64,000 nucleotides of DNA. Source: Methylomonas montana. GTDB lineage: Bacteria > Pseudomonadota > Gammaproteobacteria > Methylococcales > Methylomonadaceae. The position numbers and the translations under genes were made by a program. Where the stretch lies: contig NZ_CP129884.1 in NCBI RefSeq assembly GCF_030490285.1, forward strand, positions 4,402,001 through 4,466,000, read 5' to 3'. The notes under the pieces were generated by a model. The model searched no databases. It was not told the DNA's origin and saw only the letters and a list, made by a program, of their open reading frames with translations. Positions 1 to 9,220 of this stretch are shown in pieces (the stretch's first letter is position 1; every line of letters starts with the position of its first letter).

Positions 1-437
1 TCTCCCCCGTGAACATGGAAAACAATGAGGCCAGGGAATACCTGGATAAAAGCGCGCACAAAACGCTTTTATCCAGGCAGGGATGATTTATCGCAATTCG
101 CTATTTTCCCCGCGACGTTTCGGTCTCGCTACTCACGACCAGTTTATCGCCTGCCATCCCCAAAACCGCGGAAGATATCGCCCAAGCGCACCCCCTTCAA
201 TAAAAGCGCACGCCCCCTGCCGCGTCAGATTATCAATAGATTTTGCGCAGAGATGCCCTCAAGGTCTATTTCAAGTAAACCAGGGAAATTCTAATCTGAA
301 GGGTAATTGGTTTAAGCAAGCGCTATCGCTTGAATTGATGCGCGGGTAGCAACTAACGTTGCCTAAAGGAGGAGAGTTGAACCAACGCGATCTTCATAAA
401 GAAAACGTTGGCTCAATGCGTCTGTTGGGAGCAGACT
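1..437. other. Non-coding stretch at window edge with hairpins
   Basis: I see no convincing gene here; two short overlapping plus-strand frames have no family resemblance and no clear ribosome binding site. The notable structure is a perfect 14-bp inverted repeat, positions 41-54 against 64-77 with a 9-nt loop. A smaller hairpin (CAAGCG/CGCTTG) lies at 316-331, and a CCAACG/CGTTGG pairing lies around 380-410. The 3' side is downstream of the ferredoxin gene, which runs towards it. It may be the tail of a longer intergenic region cut by the window edge. Confidence 0.5.
41..77. repeat. Perfect 14-bp inverted repeat (hairpin)
   Basis: CCTGGATAAAAGCG at 41-54 is followed after 9 nt by its exact reverse complement at 64-77. 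The five bases CCAGG at 32-36 could pair with the left arm as an alternative fold. There is no long T-run on either side, so a classical terminator is not certain. It could equally be a dispersed hairpin element or an RNA-processing site. Confidence 0.6.
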
Positions 438-761
438 TTATTTTTCCAATAACGCAAATTTTCCTGACTTGCCGTTCCATTCATCGGCATCCGGCAGCGC
501 GTCTTTCACTTCGGTGATGATAGGCCATTGTTTTGCCAGTTCCGCGTTCAGCGCCGCGAAGTGTTCTTGACCTTCGGGCAATTCGTCTTCGGCGTGGATA
601 GCGTTAGCAGGGCATTCGGGTTCGCACAGAGTGCAATCGATACATTCGTCGGGGTCTATAACCAGAAAATTTGGACCTTCATGAAAGCAATCGACTGGGC
701 AAACGTCAACACAGTCGGTAAATTTGCATTTGATGCAGTTTTCGGTGATTACAAAAGCCAT
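438..761 (-). CDS. fdxA: 7Fe ferredoxin FdxA ([3Fe-4S][4Fe-4S])
   Basis: Small soluble electron carrier of 107 residues, the usual length of Azotobacter FdI-type ferredoxins. Cys9, Cys17 and Cys50 match the ligands of the 3Fe-4S cluster, and Cys21, Cys40, Cys43 and Cys46 those of the 4Fe-4S cluster, with the spacing of the family. The acidic C-terminal extension typical of this type is present. The start is supported by a GGAAG ribosome binding site just upstream. It stands alone; the next gene upstream, EF-G, is on the same strand but is separated by a terminator. Its redox partner cannot be read from the context. Identification is firm, physiological role open. Confidence 0.95.
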   Translation of the reverse strand: MAFVITENCIKCKFTDCVDVCPVDCFHEGPNFLVIDPDECIDCTLCEPECPANAIHAEDELPEGQEHFAALNAELAKQWPIITEVKDALPDADEWNGKSGKFALLEK

Positions 762-824
762 ATTGTTCTTCCAAGGTTAGGTAAATGAACAAGTTTTCGT
801 GCATGGCGAAAACTTTATGGTTAA

Positions 825-858
825 AAATGCACCTGCCGCTTAACGCGGCAGGTGGCTG
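825..858 (-). terminator. Rho-independent terminator of the EF-G gene
   Basis: A perfect 10-bp GC-rich stem (CACCTGCCGC at 830-839 with GCGGCAGGTG at 845-854, 5-nt loop) lies about 55 nt downstream of the EF-G stop. Read on the minus strand it is followed by a short run of T. This separates EF-G from fdxA. Confidence 0.8.
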
Positions 859-910
859 ATCGGCAATACTCAGTAGTGTCAGGGCCGAACATGGTCAGCC
901 CATGTACTGC

Positions 911-3016
911 TTATTTATCTTTGTTACGTTCTTTAACTTCTTTAATCACTTCTTCCGCCACATTGCGTGGGCAAGCGGTGTAGTGTGAAAATTCCATCGA
1001 GAACTGGCCGCGACCGGAGGTCATGGTGCGCAAATCGCCAATGTAACCGAACATGTCGCTCAGCGGTACGTCGGCTTTGATACGCACACCGGTAATGCCT
1101 GCATCTTGGGATTTGATCATGCCACGGCGACGGTTCAAGTCGCCGATCACGTCACCGACGTGCGCATCCGGGGTGAATACGTCAACTTTCATGATGGGTT
1201 CCAGCAATTGTGGATTACCTTTTGGGATCGATTGACGATACGCGGCGCGGGCGGCGATTTCGAAAGCGATGGACGAGGAGTCAACCGCGTGGAAAGCACC
1301 GTCGGTTAAGATAACTTTGAAGTCCAAGCAAGGGAAGCCTGCCAGAACACCTTTGTCGATACTGGCTTTAAAGCCTTTTTCAACCGCAGGCCAGTATTCG
1401 CGAGGTACGTTACCGCCGGTCACTTGCGATTCGAATATAAAACCGCTGCCTGGTTCGCCTGGCTCGATGATGTAATCGATTTTCGCGTATTGACCGGAAC
1501 CGCCCGATTGTTTTTTGTGGGTGTAGCTGTCTTCGATGCGTTGAGTAATCGTTTCGCGATAAGCTACCTGTGGTTTACCAACGTTAACATCTACACCGTG
1601 GGTACGGCGCAAAATGTCGACTTTGATGTCCAGATGCAACTCACCCATACCTTTGATGATGGTTTCGCCGGATTCTTGGTCGGTTTCGACGCGGAAAGAC
1701 GGATCTTCTTGTACCATCTTGCCGATCGCGATACCCATTTTTTCGTTGCTGCCTTTGTCTTTTGGCGAAATCGCAATCGAGATAACAGGGTCCGGGAATA
1801 CCATCGGTTCCAGTGTGGCCGGTTGGTCCGGGTCGCATAAGGTATGGCCGGTTTGCACGTTTTTCAAACCGATCAACGCCACGATGTCGCCGGCTTGCGC
1901 GGTTTCGATCTCGTTGCGGTCGTCGGCATGCATTTCCACCATACGACCGATACGCTCGGTTTTACCGGTAAAGGTGTTCAACAGAGTGTCGCCTTTTTTG
2001 ATGCGGCCGGAGTAGATGCGGACAAAGTTCAAAGCGCCGAAACGGTCATCCATGATTTTGAACACCAGCGCGCGCAATGGACGGTCGGCATCGACAATCG
2101 CGTGTTCGCCAGTTGGAACGCCTTCGAGGTCGGTCTCAGGTTGCGGATTGACTTCGGTAGGATTCGGCAAGTACTCGATAACGCCGTCCAGCACCAATTG
2201 CACGCCTTTGTTTTTGAAAGACGAACCGCAGAAAGTCGGGAAGAAATCCATCGCGATGGTACCTTTGCGGATGCAATGTTTGATTTCTTCGATGGTAGGC
2301 TCTTCGCCTTCCAGATATTTCTCCATGATTTCGTCGTCTTGATCGGCCACTTGATCGATCAGTTTCGCGCGCCATTCTTCGACTTGCTCTGCCATGTCCG
2401 CAGGCACGTCTTTAATTTCGTATTTCAATGGGTCGCCGGAGTTATCCCAAACCCAGGCTTTGCGGGTCAGCAAATCAACCACGCCGACAAAGTTTTCTTC
2501 GGTGCCGATAGGCAGGGTCATCACAACGGGTTTGGCACCCAATACTTCTTCGACTTGTTTGACGACGCGGTAGAAGTCCGCGCCCAGTCTGTCCAGTTTG
2601 TTGACGTAGATGACGCGAGAGACTTTGGAGTCGTTCGCATAGCGCCAGTTGGTTTCGGATTGCGGTTCAACGCCGCCGGAACCGCAGAATACGCCGATAC
2701 CGCCGTCCAACACTTTCAAGGAACGATAAACTTCGATCGTAAAGTCGACGTGGCCTGGGGTGTCGATGATATTGAAACGGTGTGGTTCAAATTGCTTGGT
2801 GCTACCCGGCCAAAAACAGGTGGTGGCAGCCGATTGAATGGTGATGCCGCGCTCTTGCTCCTGCACCATGAAGTCTGTAGTCGCCGCGCCATCGTGCACT
2901 TCGCCGATTTTGTGGATTTTTCCGGTCAGCTTCAAAATCCGCTCGGTGGTGGTGGTTTTACCGGCATCGACGTGAGCGAAGATGCCGATGTTTCTGTAAA
3001 GCGATAGATCAGTCAT
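911..3016 (-). CDS. fusA2: Elongation factor G, second-type stand-alone copy
   Basis: Translational GTPase that moves tRNA-mRNA through the ribosome. The 701-residue protein has P-loop AHVDAGKT (residues 14-21), DTPGH (85-89) and NKLD (139-142), then EF-G domains II-V to the C-terminus. It is not in a str operon: no rpsL, rpsG or tuf lie beside it, and it has its own terminator. That isolation, plus the insert-bearing G domain, fits the second EF-G group found in Pseudomonas and Vibrio (FusB/EF-G2), which can differ in function from the canonical factor. Whether another fusA exists in the genome cannot be seen here. The 219-nt upstream region should hold its promoter. Confidence 0.9.
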   Translation of the reverse strand: MTDLSLYRNIGIFAHVDAGKTTTTERILKLTGKIHKIGEVHDGAATTDFMVQEQERGITIQSAATTCFWPGSTKQFEPHRFNIIDTPGHVDFTIEVYRSLKVLDGGIGVFCGSGGVEPQSETNWRYANDSKVSRVIYVNKLDRLGADFYRVVKQVEEVLGAKPVVMTLPIGTEENFVGVVDLLTRKAWVWDNSGDPLKYEIKDVPADMAEQVEEWRAKLIDQVADQDDEIMEKYLEGEEPTIEEIKHCIRKGTIAMDFFPTFCGSSFKNKGVQLVLDGVIEYLPNPTEVNPQPETDLEGVPTGEHAIVDADRPLRALVFKIMDDRFGALNFVRIYSGRIKKGDTLLNTFTGKTERIGRMVEMHADDRNEIETAQAGDIVALIGLKNVQTGHTLCDPDQPATLEPMVFPDPVISIAISPKDKGSNEKMGIAIGKMVQEDPSFRVETDQESGETIIKGMGELHLDIKVDILRRTHGVDVNVGKPQVAYRETITQRIEDSYTHKKQSGGSGQYAKIDYIIEPGEPGSGFIFESQVTGGNVPREYWPAVEKGFKASIDKGVLAGFPCLDFKVILTDGAFHAVDSSSIAFEIAARAAYRQSIPKGNPQLLEPIMKVDVFTPDAHVGDVIGDLNRRRGMIKSQDAGITGVRIKADVPLSDMFGYIGDLRTMTSGRGQFSMEFSHYTACPRNVAEEVIKEVKERNKDK

Positions 3017-3235
3017 GGTTATACTCTAAAAATGGACATAAAAACTTTTAAACCCCAGCACCATTGCCACGGTTGGTTGTGGATCACATAGCTGCTAGCC
3101 TAGCGAAGTATGCGGCCGGTCTTCGCTTTGCAAGGTCTGAGGCGAAATTCACACGGCTTCTTCAAAGACAAGGTCAATGAAAATCTTCACATTCTAACCG
3201 AAAAATCAAAAAAAACAGAATGTCAATTGTGTGAT

Positions 3236-4174
3236 TTATTTAAGCGGGCTAATGGAACGGATTTGCAACTCCCTGAGTTGCATCAATGCGTAAAGCGATT
3301 GCAGGCAGGGACAGTCTACACCTTGCCGTTGCGCGGCGCGCACCGCGTTGCCGAGAATAGCTTCGGTTTCCATCGTGTGTCCGCGTTCGAAATCCAGTAG
3401 CATGCTGGTTTTGTAAGGTGGCATATCGCCTGTCAGGGCAATATTGGCTTCGACGATACCAGCCGGCAAGGCATGCCCGCAAGCTGCGGCAATACTACAG
3501 ACTTCTTGCATCACACGGCGAACAAAATTTTCCTGATTCTGCAAGATCGCCTGAGTCGCCAAGCCGCCGGACAGCACCGACAGCGGATTGAACGGCGCAT
3601 TCCAGACGCATTTTTGCCAGCGGCTAGTGACAATGTCGGCGCCGATCTCGCATTCGATCCCGGCTTTTTGGAATAAGTCGCGCAAATGCGGCGTTTCCGG
3701 CTCGTCCCGGTCCGCTAGATTGCCGAGCACCAATTTGCCGTAAGCCAAATGATCAATCACGCCTGGCGCCACCCGGTTGCAACAGATAAACGCCAAGCCG
3801 CTGATCAACAGATTATCGGGAAAAGCTTGTTGCAGCTCTGGTTCGATCTCGACGCCGTTCTGGATGAACACAATCGCGGTATTTTTCGAAGCAGCGGCGC
3901 GGATTAGCCCAACCCGATCAATGTCGGCCGTCAGCTTGGTGCACAACAGCAAATAATCGGCTTGGTCTTGGTATTCGCGGACATCCCGCAACACCTGGCC
4001 GGGCATGAATTGCCAATTGCCCAAAGCATGGCTTTCGATTCGATACCCTTGCCGTTTGACCACCTGGTAATCCGAGCGACACACCACCGCCACCTCGGCG
4101 CCGGCCCTAGCCAACAATGCCCCGTAAAATCCGCCGATCGCACCGGCCCCAACCACCAGAACCTTGTCGCTCAT
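3236..4174 (-). CDS. panE: 2-dehydropantoate 2-reductase
   Basis: NADPH-dependent ketopantoate reductase of pantothenate (vitamin B5) synthesis, 312 residues. The N-terminal Rossmann fold shows GAGAIGG at residues 9-15; the C-terminal ApbA/PanE helical domain follows, with the Lys-rich catalytic segment around SRWQKCVWNAPFNPLS. The start codon overlaps the stop of hda in an ATGA, so the two are co-translated from a DUF2069-hda-panE operon. Related ApbA-family enzymes exist, so the exact substrate is known only by family. Confidence 0.88.
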   Translation of the reverse strand: MSDKVLVVGAGAIGGFYGALLARAGAEVAVVCRSDYQVVKRQGYRIESHALGNWQFMPGQVLRDVREYQDQADYLLLCTKLTADIDRVGLIRAAASKNTAIVFIQNGVEIEPELQQAFPDNLLISGLAFICCNRVAPGVIDHLAYGKLVLGNLADRDEPETPHLRDLFQKAGIECEIGADIVTSRWQKCVWNAPFNPLSVLSGGLATQAILQNQENFVRRVMQEVCSIAAACGHALPAGIVEANIALTGDMPPYKTSMLLDFERGHTMETEAILGNAVRAAQRQGVDCPCLQSLYALMQLRELQIRSISPLK

Positions 4175-4863
4175 GTTTCGTCAGCCAAAATCTGTTTTAA
4201 GAACGGCACGGTCAGCTTACGCTGCGCGGCCAGCGTGGCACGGTCGATTTTTTCAAGCAACAACCATAATGCCGACAAATCGTGGACATAGTGATTCAGC
4301 AAAAAGCGGCCGACTTGCGGCGAAATATCGAAACCTAGGAAACGGGCTTTATAGGTCAGCGCCTCGATCAACTGATCGTCGCGCAAGGGCTGAATTTTTA
4401 AGGTCAACCCCCAAGCCATCCGGGTTTTCAGATCGGGCAAATCGAACCCTAAAAACTTCGGTGGGCAATCGGCGGCCAGCAGCAATTTATGATTGTTCTG
4501 TCTATGCGTATTATAAAAAGCGAACAGCGCGTGTTCCCAGTCGAGGTGGCCGGCGATCAGTTGAATATCATCGAAACAAACCAGTTCGACGTCTTCCAGA
4601 CCTTCCAATAAACCTGGAGCGGGCAAATTGTTCGCGTTAAACGCCAAATAAAAGGGATCTTTACCTGCCAGCTTGGCCTGCTGGCAACAAGCCTGGAGCA
4701 AATGACTCTTGCCGCTGCCGGCGTCGCCCCAGACAAAAATCTGCTGTTCGCCACCATTCGTGGCCAATGCCTGTAACTGAGCAACGATCTCGGCGTTATT
4801 GCCGGGAAAAAAGCTGGCAAAGGTCTGATCGCTCTGAAACTCGAACTGTAAGGGGACTTGCAT
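4171..4863 (-). CDS. hda: DnaA regulatory inactivator Hda
   Basis: AAA+ protein related to DnaA domain III. In gammaproteobacteria it binds the sliding clamp and stimulates hydrolysis of DnaA-bound ATP, preventing over-initiation. It has 230 residues, with Walker A GDAGSGKS at 46-53 and Walker B ending in Asp98-Asp99. The N-terminal QVPLQF (residues 2-7) fits the clamp-binding motif. The gene begins 11 nt after the DUF2069 gene and overlaps panE by 4 nt. Length and absence of a DNA-binding domain IV separate it from DnaA itself. Confidence 0.92.
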   Translation of the reverse strand: MQVPLQFEFQSDQTFASFFPGNNAEIVAQLQALATNGGEQQIFVWGDAGSGKSHLLQACCQQAKLAGKDPFYLAFNANNLPAPGLLEGLEDVELVCFDDIQLIAGHLDWEHALFAFYNTHRQNNHKLLLAADCPPKFLGFDLPDLKTRMAWGLTLKIQPLRDDQLIEALTYKARFLGFDISPQVGRFLLNHYVHDLSALWLLLEKIDRATLAAQRKLTVPFLKQILADET

Positions 4864-4874
4864 GCCGCTAACGC

Positions 4875-5219
4875 TCAGGCCTTTTCAGCCTTATAAACAT
4901 ACAATCCGGCGCCGAAACACAGCAGCAGGCTGAACAGCACTTCCAGCAACGCATAAGGCCGCTCGCTTTGATTGACATAGGCTTCGGCGACGCCATGGGC
5001 AAAATAAGGCAGGCTCAAATAACTCATCCAGGTGCAGCTTTTCAGATTCCGATTCAACAAGCCTTTAAACGGCAACAATAAAGGCCCGACCGAGATTAGC
5101 AGCAGCAATGCCGTGGGCAGTTTGCTCGATGGCGACAACAGCGTGTGCCAGGCCATCAATAATATAAACAGGCCGAAAAAGCCGAACAGGGCCGCGTAAT
5201 AGTAGTGGATTCGTTGCAT
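4875..5219 (-). CDS. DUF2069 inner-membrane protein
   Basis: A 114-residue protein with four probable transmembrane segments (about residues 7-25, 36-52, 62-82 and 90-108) and short loops. It belongs to the DUF2069 family of gammaproteobacterial inner-membrane proteins, which is often found beside hda; no biochemical function is known. It is the first gene of the operon with hda and panE. The divergent yceI-like gene starts about 100 bp away, so both promoters share that gap. Confidence 0.8.
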   Translation of the reverse strand: MQRIHYYYAALFGFFGLFILLMAWHTLLSPSSKLPTALLLLISVGPLLLPFKGLLNRNLKSCTWMSYLSLPYFAHGVAEAYVNQSERPYALLEVLFSLLLCFGAGLYVYKAEKA

Positions 5220-5326
5220 GAGAGCGGCTAATGGCCAGAGTGAAAGAATTGAAACCTAATCTATTATCACAAAGTCTCTGCAATAATGCAGTGCTGCCCG
5301 ATTTTTACCCGATACAGGAGATCATC

Positions 5327-5893
5327 ATGATCAGAAAGCTGAGTACTTTAACTGCCGCCAGCCTGGCGAGCTTTAGCGCATTGGCCGCCGACAGTTACAC
5401 TATCGATAGTCACCACACCTTTCCCAGCTTTGAAATCGGCCACCTGGGATTTTCCACGCAACGCGGCCGCTTTAATGAAACCAGCGGCAAGGTGACATTG
5501 GATGCGGCGGCAGCTAAAGGCAGCATAGCCATCAGCGTCAATACCGCTTCGATCAGTACCGGCTTGACGGAGCTGGAAGAGCATTTGCGCGGCAAGGAAT
5601 TTTTCGATAGCAGCCAATATCCGACGATGACTTTCAAGTCCGACAAACTCAGTTTTCAAGGCGATAAGCTGGTCGGCGCCGACGGCACTTTGACCTTGCA
5701 CGGCATCGGCAAACCCGTACACCTCAACGTCGAACACTTTTATTGCGGGATGAATGTCATCCGCTTGAAATACACCTGCGGCGCCGATGCCACGGCCAGC
5801 ATCAAACGCTCCGATTTTGGCATCGACAAATATACGCCGGCGGTTGCCGACGAGGTCAAGGTATTAATTCAAGTCGAGGCGACCAAGGACTGA
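5327..5893 (+). CDS. YceI-family periplasmic protein
   Basis: A 188-residue secreted protein of the YceI lipocalin-like family, which in structurally studied members binds a polyisoprenoid chain such as ubiquinone-8. The start at 5327 is chosen over the in-frame 5231 because it follows a CAGGAG ribosome binding site and begins a clear signal peptide (about 20 residues, ending SALAA). The mature protein starts at the family's YTIDSHHTFPSFEIGHLG segment and ends with the conserved DFGIDKYTPAVADEV region. It is monocistronic and convergent with the GGDEF-EAL gene. The ligand is unknown here. Confidence 0.88.
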   Translation: MIRKLSTLTAASLASFSALAADSYTIDSHHTFPSFEIGHLGFSTQRGRFNETSGKVTLDAAAAKGSIAISVNTASISTGLTELEEHLRGKEFFDSSQYPTMTFKSDKLSFQGDKLVGADGTLTLHGIGKPVHLNVEHFYCGMNVIRLKYTCGADATASIKRSDFGIDKYTPAVADEVKVLIQVEATKD

Positions 5894-5947
5894 TTTCATG
5901 CCCGGCGGCCCCGCTAGTTGAATAGCGCTGACCAACCAAGCCACGGA

Positions 5948-8083
5948 TTAGCGCTTCCAGGGAATCGAGTGATGTTGGAAGTTGTTGCAAAAATCGGCGA
6001 AATCCGTGGCCGGCATCGGCTTAGCGAGCAGATAGCCTTGCAGCAGATGGCAACCCGCTTCTTTCAGAAACGCCGCTTGTTCCTGGGTTTCCACGCCCTC
6101 GGCGATCACTTCCAATCCCAAGCCGCGCGCCATCGCGATGATCGCGCGGATGATGGTGGCATCGCTAGGGTCGTCGATACAATCGCGCACGAAAGATTGA
6201 TCGATCTTCAACACATCCAGCGGAAATTGTTTCAAGTAGCTGAGACTGGAATAACCGGTACCGAAATCGTCGATAGCGAAACGGACTCCGGCCTGGCTTA
6301 AGGTAGCGAAGGTGCGCTGAATATCCTCGTTGGGCCGCAACAAACAGCTTTCGGTCAGCTCCAACTCCAATGCACCCGGCGCATTTGGCAGCAGCCTGGC
6401 AACGGTCTCCAAGGTGCGCCGGGCAAAATCCGGATGCCAAAACTGTGGCGGCGCCACATTGATGCCGACATGGAAATCGGCATCGACGACACCGGTTTGC
6501 CGCCATTCGTTCAAACACTGCAACGCGGTTTCCAGCACCCATTCGCCGATGGGTAGAATCAAACCGGTCTCTTCCGCCAACGGGATAAATTCGATCGGCG
6601 ATATCCACATGTCCTTGAAATGCCAGCGCAGCAAAGCCTCGGCGCCGACCAGCCGGCCGCTGCGGCAATCGTATTTGGGTTGAAAATGCAACACCAATTC
6701 GTTTTGCTCCAAGGCGCGTTTCAGACCGGTTTCCAATGTCAGCAACCGGGCGCCGCGCTGCTGCAACGAGGGTTTGTAGAAGCGGTGGGTGTTGCGGCCT
6801 CGAGTCTTGGCTTCGTACATCGCGCAATCAGCGTTGCGGATCAGTGCTTCGCTATCGTCGGCGTCGTGAGGGCACAGCGCGATACCGATGCTAAAGCTGG
6901 TGCTGATCTCGTGGCCCCTGATTTCGAACGGCCGGCTCAGCACCTGGCCAATTTGTTCGGCCACCTGGCCGGCATCGTGCTCGGCCTGATCGCGGTCGCC
7001 GCTCAAATCGTTGAGTATCATCACAAACTCGTCGCCGCCCATCCGGGCTACCGTGTCGCACGCCCTGATCTGATGATGCAAGCGTTGCGCGACTTCCTGT
7101 AGCAATTGATCGCCAAAGGAATGCCCCAACGTGTCGTTGACGTATTTAAAGCGATCGAGATCGAGGAATAACAGCGCCGCGCTACATTGCCGGCGAGCGG
7201 TTTGCGTCAAAGTCAGGCGCAGATGATCCTTCAACAACGTGCGATTGGCCAGGCCGGTCAACTCGTCGTAATACGCCTGATGCTCGAGCATGGCCTGATA
7301 ACTCTCGACCTTGAGCCGATAGTCGCCCAGCCAGGTCGTCATCAAGTTAAAGGCTTGTCCCAGTTCGCGCATTTCCGGACCGCCGCTCTTTAAGTTGACC
7401 GGCTCGACCTGCCCTTGAATCACGCCATGCGCGGCCAACGCCAATTTCTTGAGCGGCAATGTGATGCGGGCGGTCATGGCCAGCGAAACGCCGAGGCCGA
7501 TGATCAAAATAGCCAGTGCGACCGCCACCCCCAACCACAAGGAATGCCGGACGATTTCCTCGAAATAAGTCAGGCTCATCGCCAAGCGCACCTGGCCGAT
7601 GATTTTAGGATCGGCGGACACATCCAAAAACAGCGCACCTTCCTCCTGAAAACCGCTGCTGGTAATAGGGTGCACGATTTCCACCAGAGCTTGCGGCCCG
7701 GCCTCGGTCCACCACTGCCAAAGGGTCAGGGGGCCTTGAGCCTGGATCGGCGGCGAGGTGAGCGGCACATCCAACACTTTCATTTGCGCCAATTGCCGGT
7801 CGCGTTCGTCCAGTATCTCCACATAGGCAAGGCCCGGCACGTCGCGCATGCGCGCCAACTGGCGGTCCAACACGCCACCCTGACGCGTGTAAACCGCATA
7901 CTCGCTAGTTTCCGCCAGTAAGCTGGCCAGCACCAGGCTTTGTTCATGGCGGGCCTCGAACTGCCGCGCCAATTGCACGTAAGAAACGATGAATCCCACG
8001 CTCAACGCCGTCACCAACACCAAGGCCGTATTCAGCAGATTGAAGCGGGCAGCCATCGGTAAGGCATTAAGCACTCTCTTCAT
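5948..8083 (-). CDS. Membrane GGDEF-EAL c-di-GMP enzyme with HAMP
   Basis: A 711-residue sensor. It has a TM segment at about 14-36, a periplasmic domain (about 40-178, CHASE8-like in position), a second TM at about 182-204 and a HAMP at about 204-258. A GGDEF domain follows with intact GGDEF at 349-353 and an inhibitory-site RxxD at 340-343, then an EAL domain with EAL at 482-484. The downstream catalytic motifs (DDFGTGYSSL, KIDQSFV, AEGVE) are also intact, so both cyclase and phosphodiesterase activities are possible. Its start overlaps the stop of the binding-protein gene (ATGA). With the TonB receptor ahead, the operon suggests that an imported or bound ligand sets c-di-GMP levels. The ligand is unknown. 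Confidence 0.9.
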   Translation of the reverse strand: MKRVLNALPMAARFNLLNTALVLVTALSVGFIVSYVQLARQFEARHEQSLVLASLLAETSEYAVYTRQGGVLDRQLARMRDVPGLAYVEILDERDRQLAQMKVLDVPLTSPPIQAQGPLTLWQWWTEAGPQALVEIVHPITSSGFQEEGALFLDVSADPKIIGQVRLAMSLTYFEEIVRHSLWLGVAVALAILIIGLGVSLAMTARITLPLKKLALAAHGVIQGQVEPVNLKSGGPEMRELGQAFNLMTTWLGDYRLKVESYQAMLEHQAYYDELTGLANRTLLKDHLRLTLTQTARRQCSAALLFLDLDRFKYVNDTLGHSFGDQLLQEVAQRLHHQIRACDTVARMGGDEFVMILNDLSGDRDQAEHDAGQVAEQIGQVLSRPFEIRGHEISTSFSIGIALCPHDADDSEALIRNADCAMYEAKTRGRNTHRFYKPSLQQRGARLLTLETGLKRALEQNELVLHFQPKYDCRSGRLVGAEALLRWHFKDMWISPIEFIPLAEETGLILPIGEWVLETALQCLNEWRQTGVVDADFHVGINVAPPQFWHPDFARRTLETVARLLPNAPGALELELTESCLLRPNEDIQRTFATLSQAGVRFAIDDFGTGYSSLSYLKQFPLDVLKIDQSFVRDCIDDPSDATIIRAIIAMARGLGLEVIAEGVETQEQAAFLKEAGCHLLQGYLLAKPMPATDFADFCNNFQHHSIPWKR

Positions 8084-9012
8084 TGAAATACCTCGGCGAT
8101 TTCCGGCAACCAGCGCTCGGAGAGCGGTAACTTCATGTGTTCGGCGGTTTTACTGTTAATGACGGCCCTCACCTTGCGCGGTTCCTGCGGCGTCAGCGCG
8201 GCGGGCGACATGCCTTTGCGCAGCACGTTCGACGCCAATTCCGCGACTTGATCGCCCAAATCGGCATAATCCCAGTCCAACGCATAAAACGCGCCGGCCT
8301 TAACCCACTGTGCCGACAGGCCGATCAGCGGCGTGCGATTACGAAAGGAATACAACAATAACTCCCGCACCGCCGCCGAATTGAATGGCGCGGTGCCGTC
8401 CGCCGCCCATATCGCATCCAGCTGCGGCGGCAGGCTTTGTAACAAAGACGGCAAATCCTCGGGTTCCATGGCCGGCGCCGCGATCAGCGTGGCATTTTCG
8501 GCGCGCGCTTGTTGTTGCAGCGCTTGAAACAAGGCGCTGCCGTGCCGAGGATCGTAAATCACCGCAATTTGTCTTGCCTCCGGAAGCAAGCGATGAAACC
8601 AATTCCATTGCAAGGCCGCCGGAAAATTCAAGCCCACCCCGCAGGCATTCTGGTTTTTCCGCAATTCCTCGGTGTCCAGCACCAAGCCGGCGACGACCGG
8701 AATGGTTCGCTCATTGGCCAGCACCGTCCGAGTGGCCGGCGTGCCGAGCGTGACGATCAGTTTCGGCGTCGGATTTTGCAACGGTTGCGAAAAGGCTTCC
8801 GTCCCCGCGTCGTTATGCAAAATATGGATTTGATAATCGGCCTCCACGCCGCGCGCGGCCAAGCCTGCTTTAAATCCGTCTAAAGTCTGTTGATAAGGTG
8901 GGCTGTCGTGGCTTTGGAATACTAGAATATCGGTTGCAGCCAAGGTTCGAGCGGAAAAACCGCAACCGATCAACACCGCACAGATCAAATCCAGCCGGCG
9001 CCGAAAAAGCAT
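8080..9012 (-). CDS. ABC-type substrate-binding-like periplasmic protein
   Basis: A 310-residue protein of the ABC_sub_bind (TrpX/YtfQ-unlike, uncharacterised) family: Rossmann-like halves with VTLGTPATRTVL and the AIWAADGTAPF region. The ATG at 9012 is preferred because it opens a signal peptide (residues about 1-25, ending SARTLAA). A TTG at 9162 gives a 50-residue Arg-rich leader that looks untranslated, although it has a GAGAG upstream. No ABC permease or ATPase gene is nearby. The protein is instead locked to the GGDEF-EAL gene by an ATGA overlap, so it probably presents a ligand to that sensor rather than feeding a transporter (inference). Confidence 0.8.
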   Translation of the reverse strand: MLFRRRLDLICAVLIGCGFSARTLAATDILVFQSHDSPPYQQTLDGFKAGLAARGVEADYQIHILHNDAGTEAFSQPLQNPTPKLIVTLGTPATRTVLANERTIPVVAGLVLDTEELRKNQNACGVGLNFPAALQWNWFHRLLPEARQIAVIYDPRHGSALFQALQQQARAENATLIAAPAMEPEDLPSLLQSLPPQLDAIWAADGTAPFNSAAVRELLLYSFRNRTPLIGLSAQWVKAGAFYALDWDYADLGDQVAELASNVLRKGMSPAALTPQEPRKVRAVINSKTAEHMKLPLSERWLPEIAEVFQ

Positions 9013-9220
9013 TTGCCATATACCTGCAGCCGTGACCGCATCGGTTCTCCGGCCCGCCAACGTCGGCCGGCCGGCATGGACCTTGGCGTACACGCCAGCC
9101 CCAGCCGATCCGCCCCGGCTGCCGGATATTCGCGTAGCGATGGATATGCGGTATTTATTCAATGTCAGTCTCTCGGCTCAAGCGAGTCCCTGATGACTGC
9201 TTTGGCGACTTTGCATTTCA

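Noticed and set aside
25-349. Two overlapping 88-89-codon frames at the left edge
   Set aside because: No family pattern, no ribosome binding site, and they overlap the hairpin region.
1844-3007. 387-codon open frame on the plus strand opposite EF-G
   Set aside because: It mirrors the EF-G codons, shows no family resemblance and is rich in His/Phe/Val as expected from the complement of a strong coding frame.
3192-3227. TTGACA and TAGAAT on the minus strand before EF-G
   Set aside because: The spacer is 24 bp, too long for a sigma-70 promoter; probably chance in AT-rich DNA.
9013-9162. 50-codon N-terminal extension of the binding protein from a TTG
   Set aside because: It is Arg/Gly-rich and precedes a clean signal peptide beginning at the ATG at 9012.
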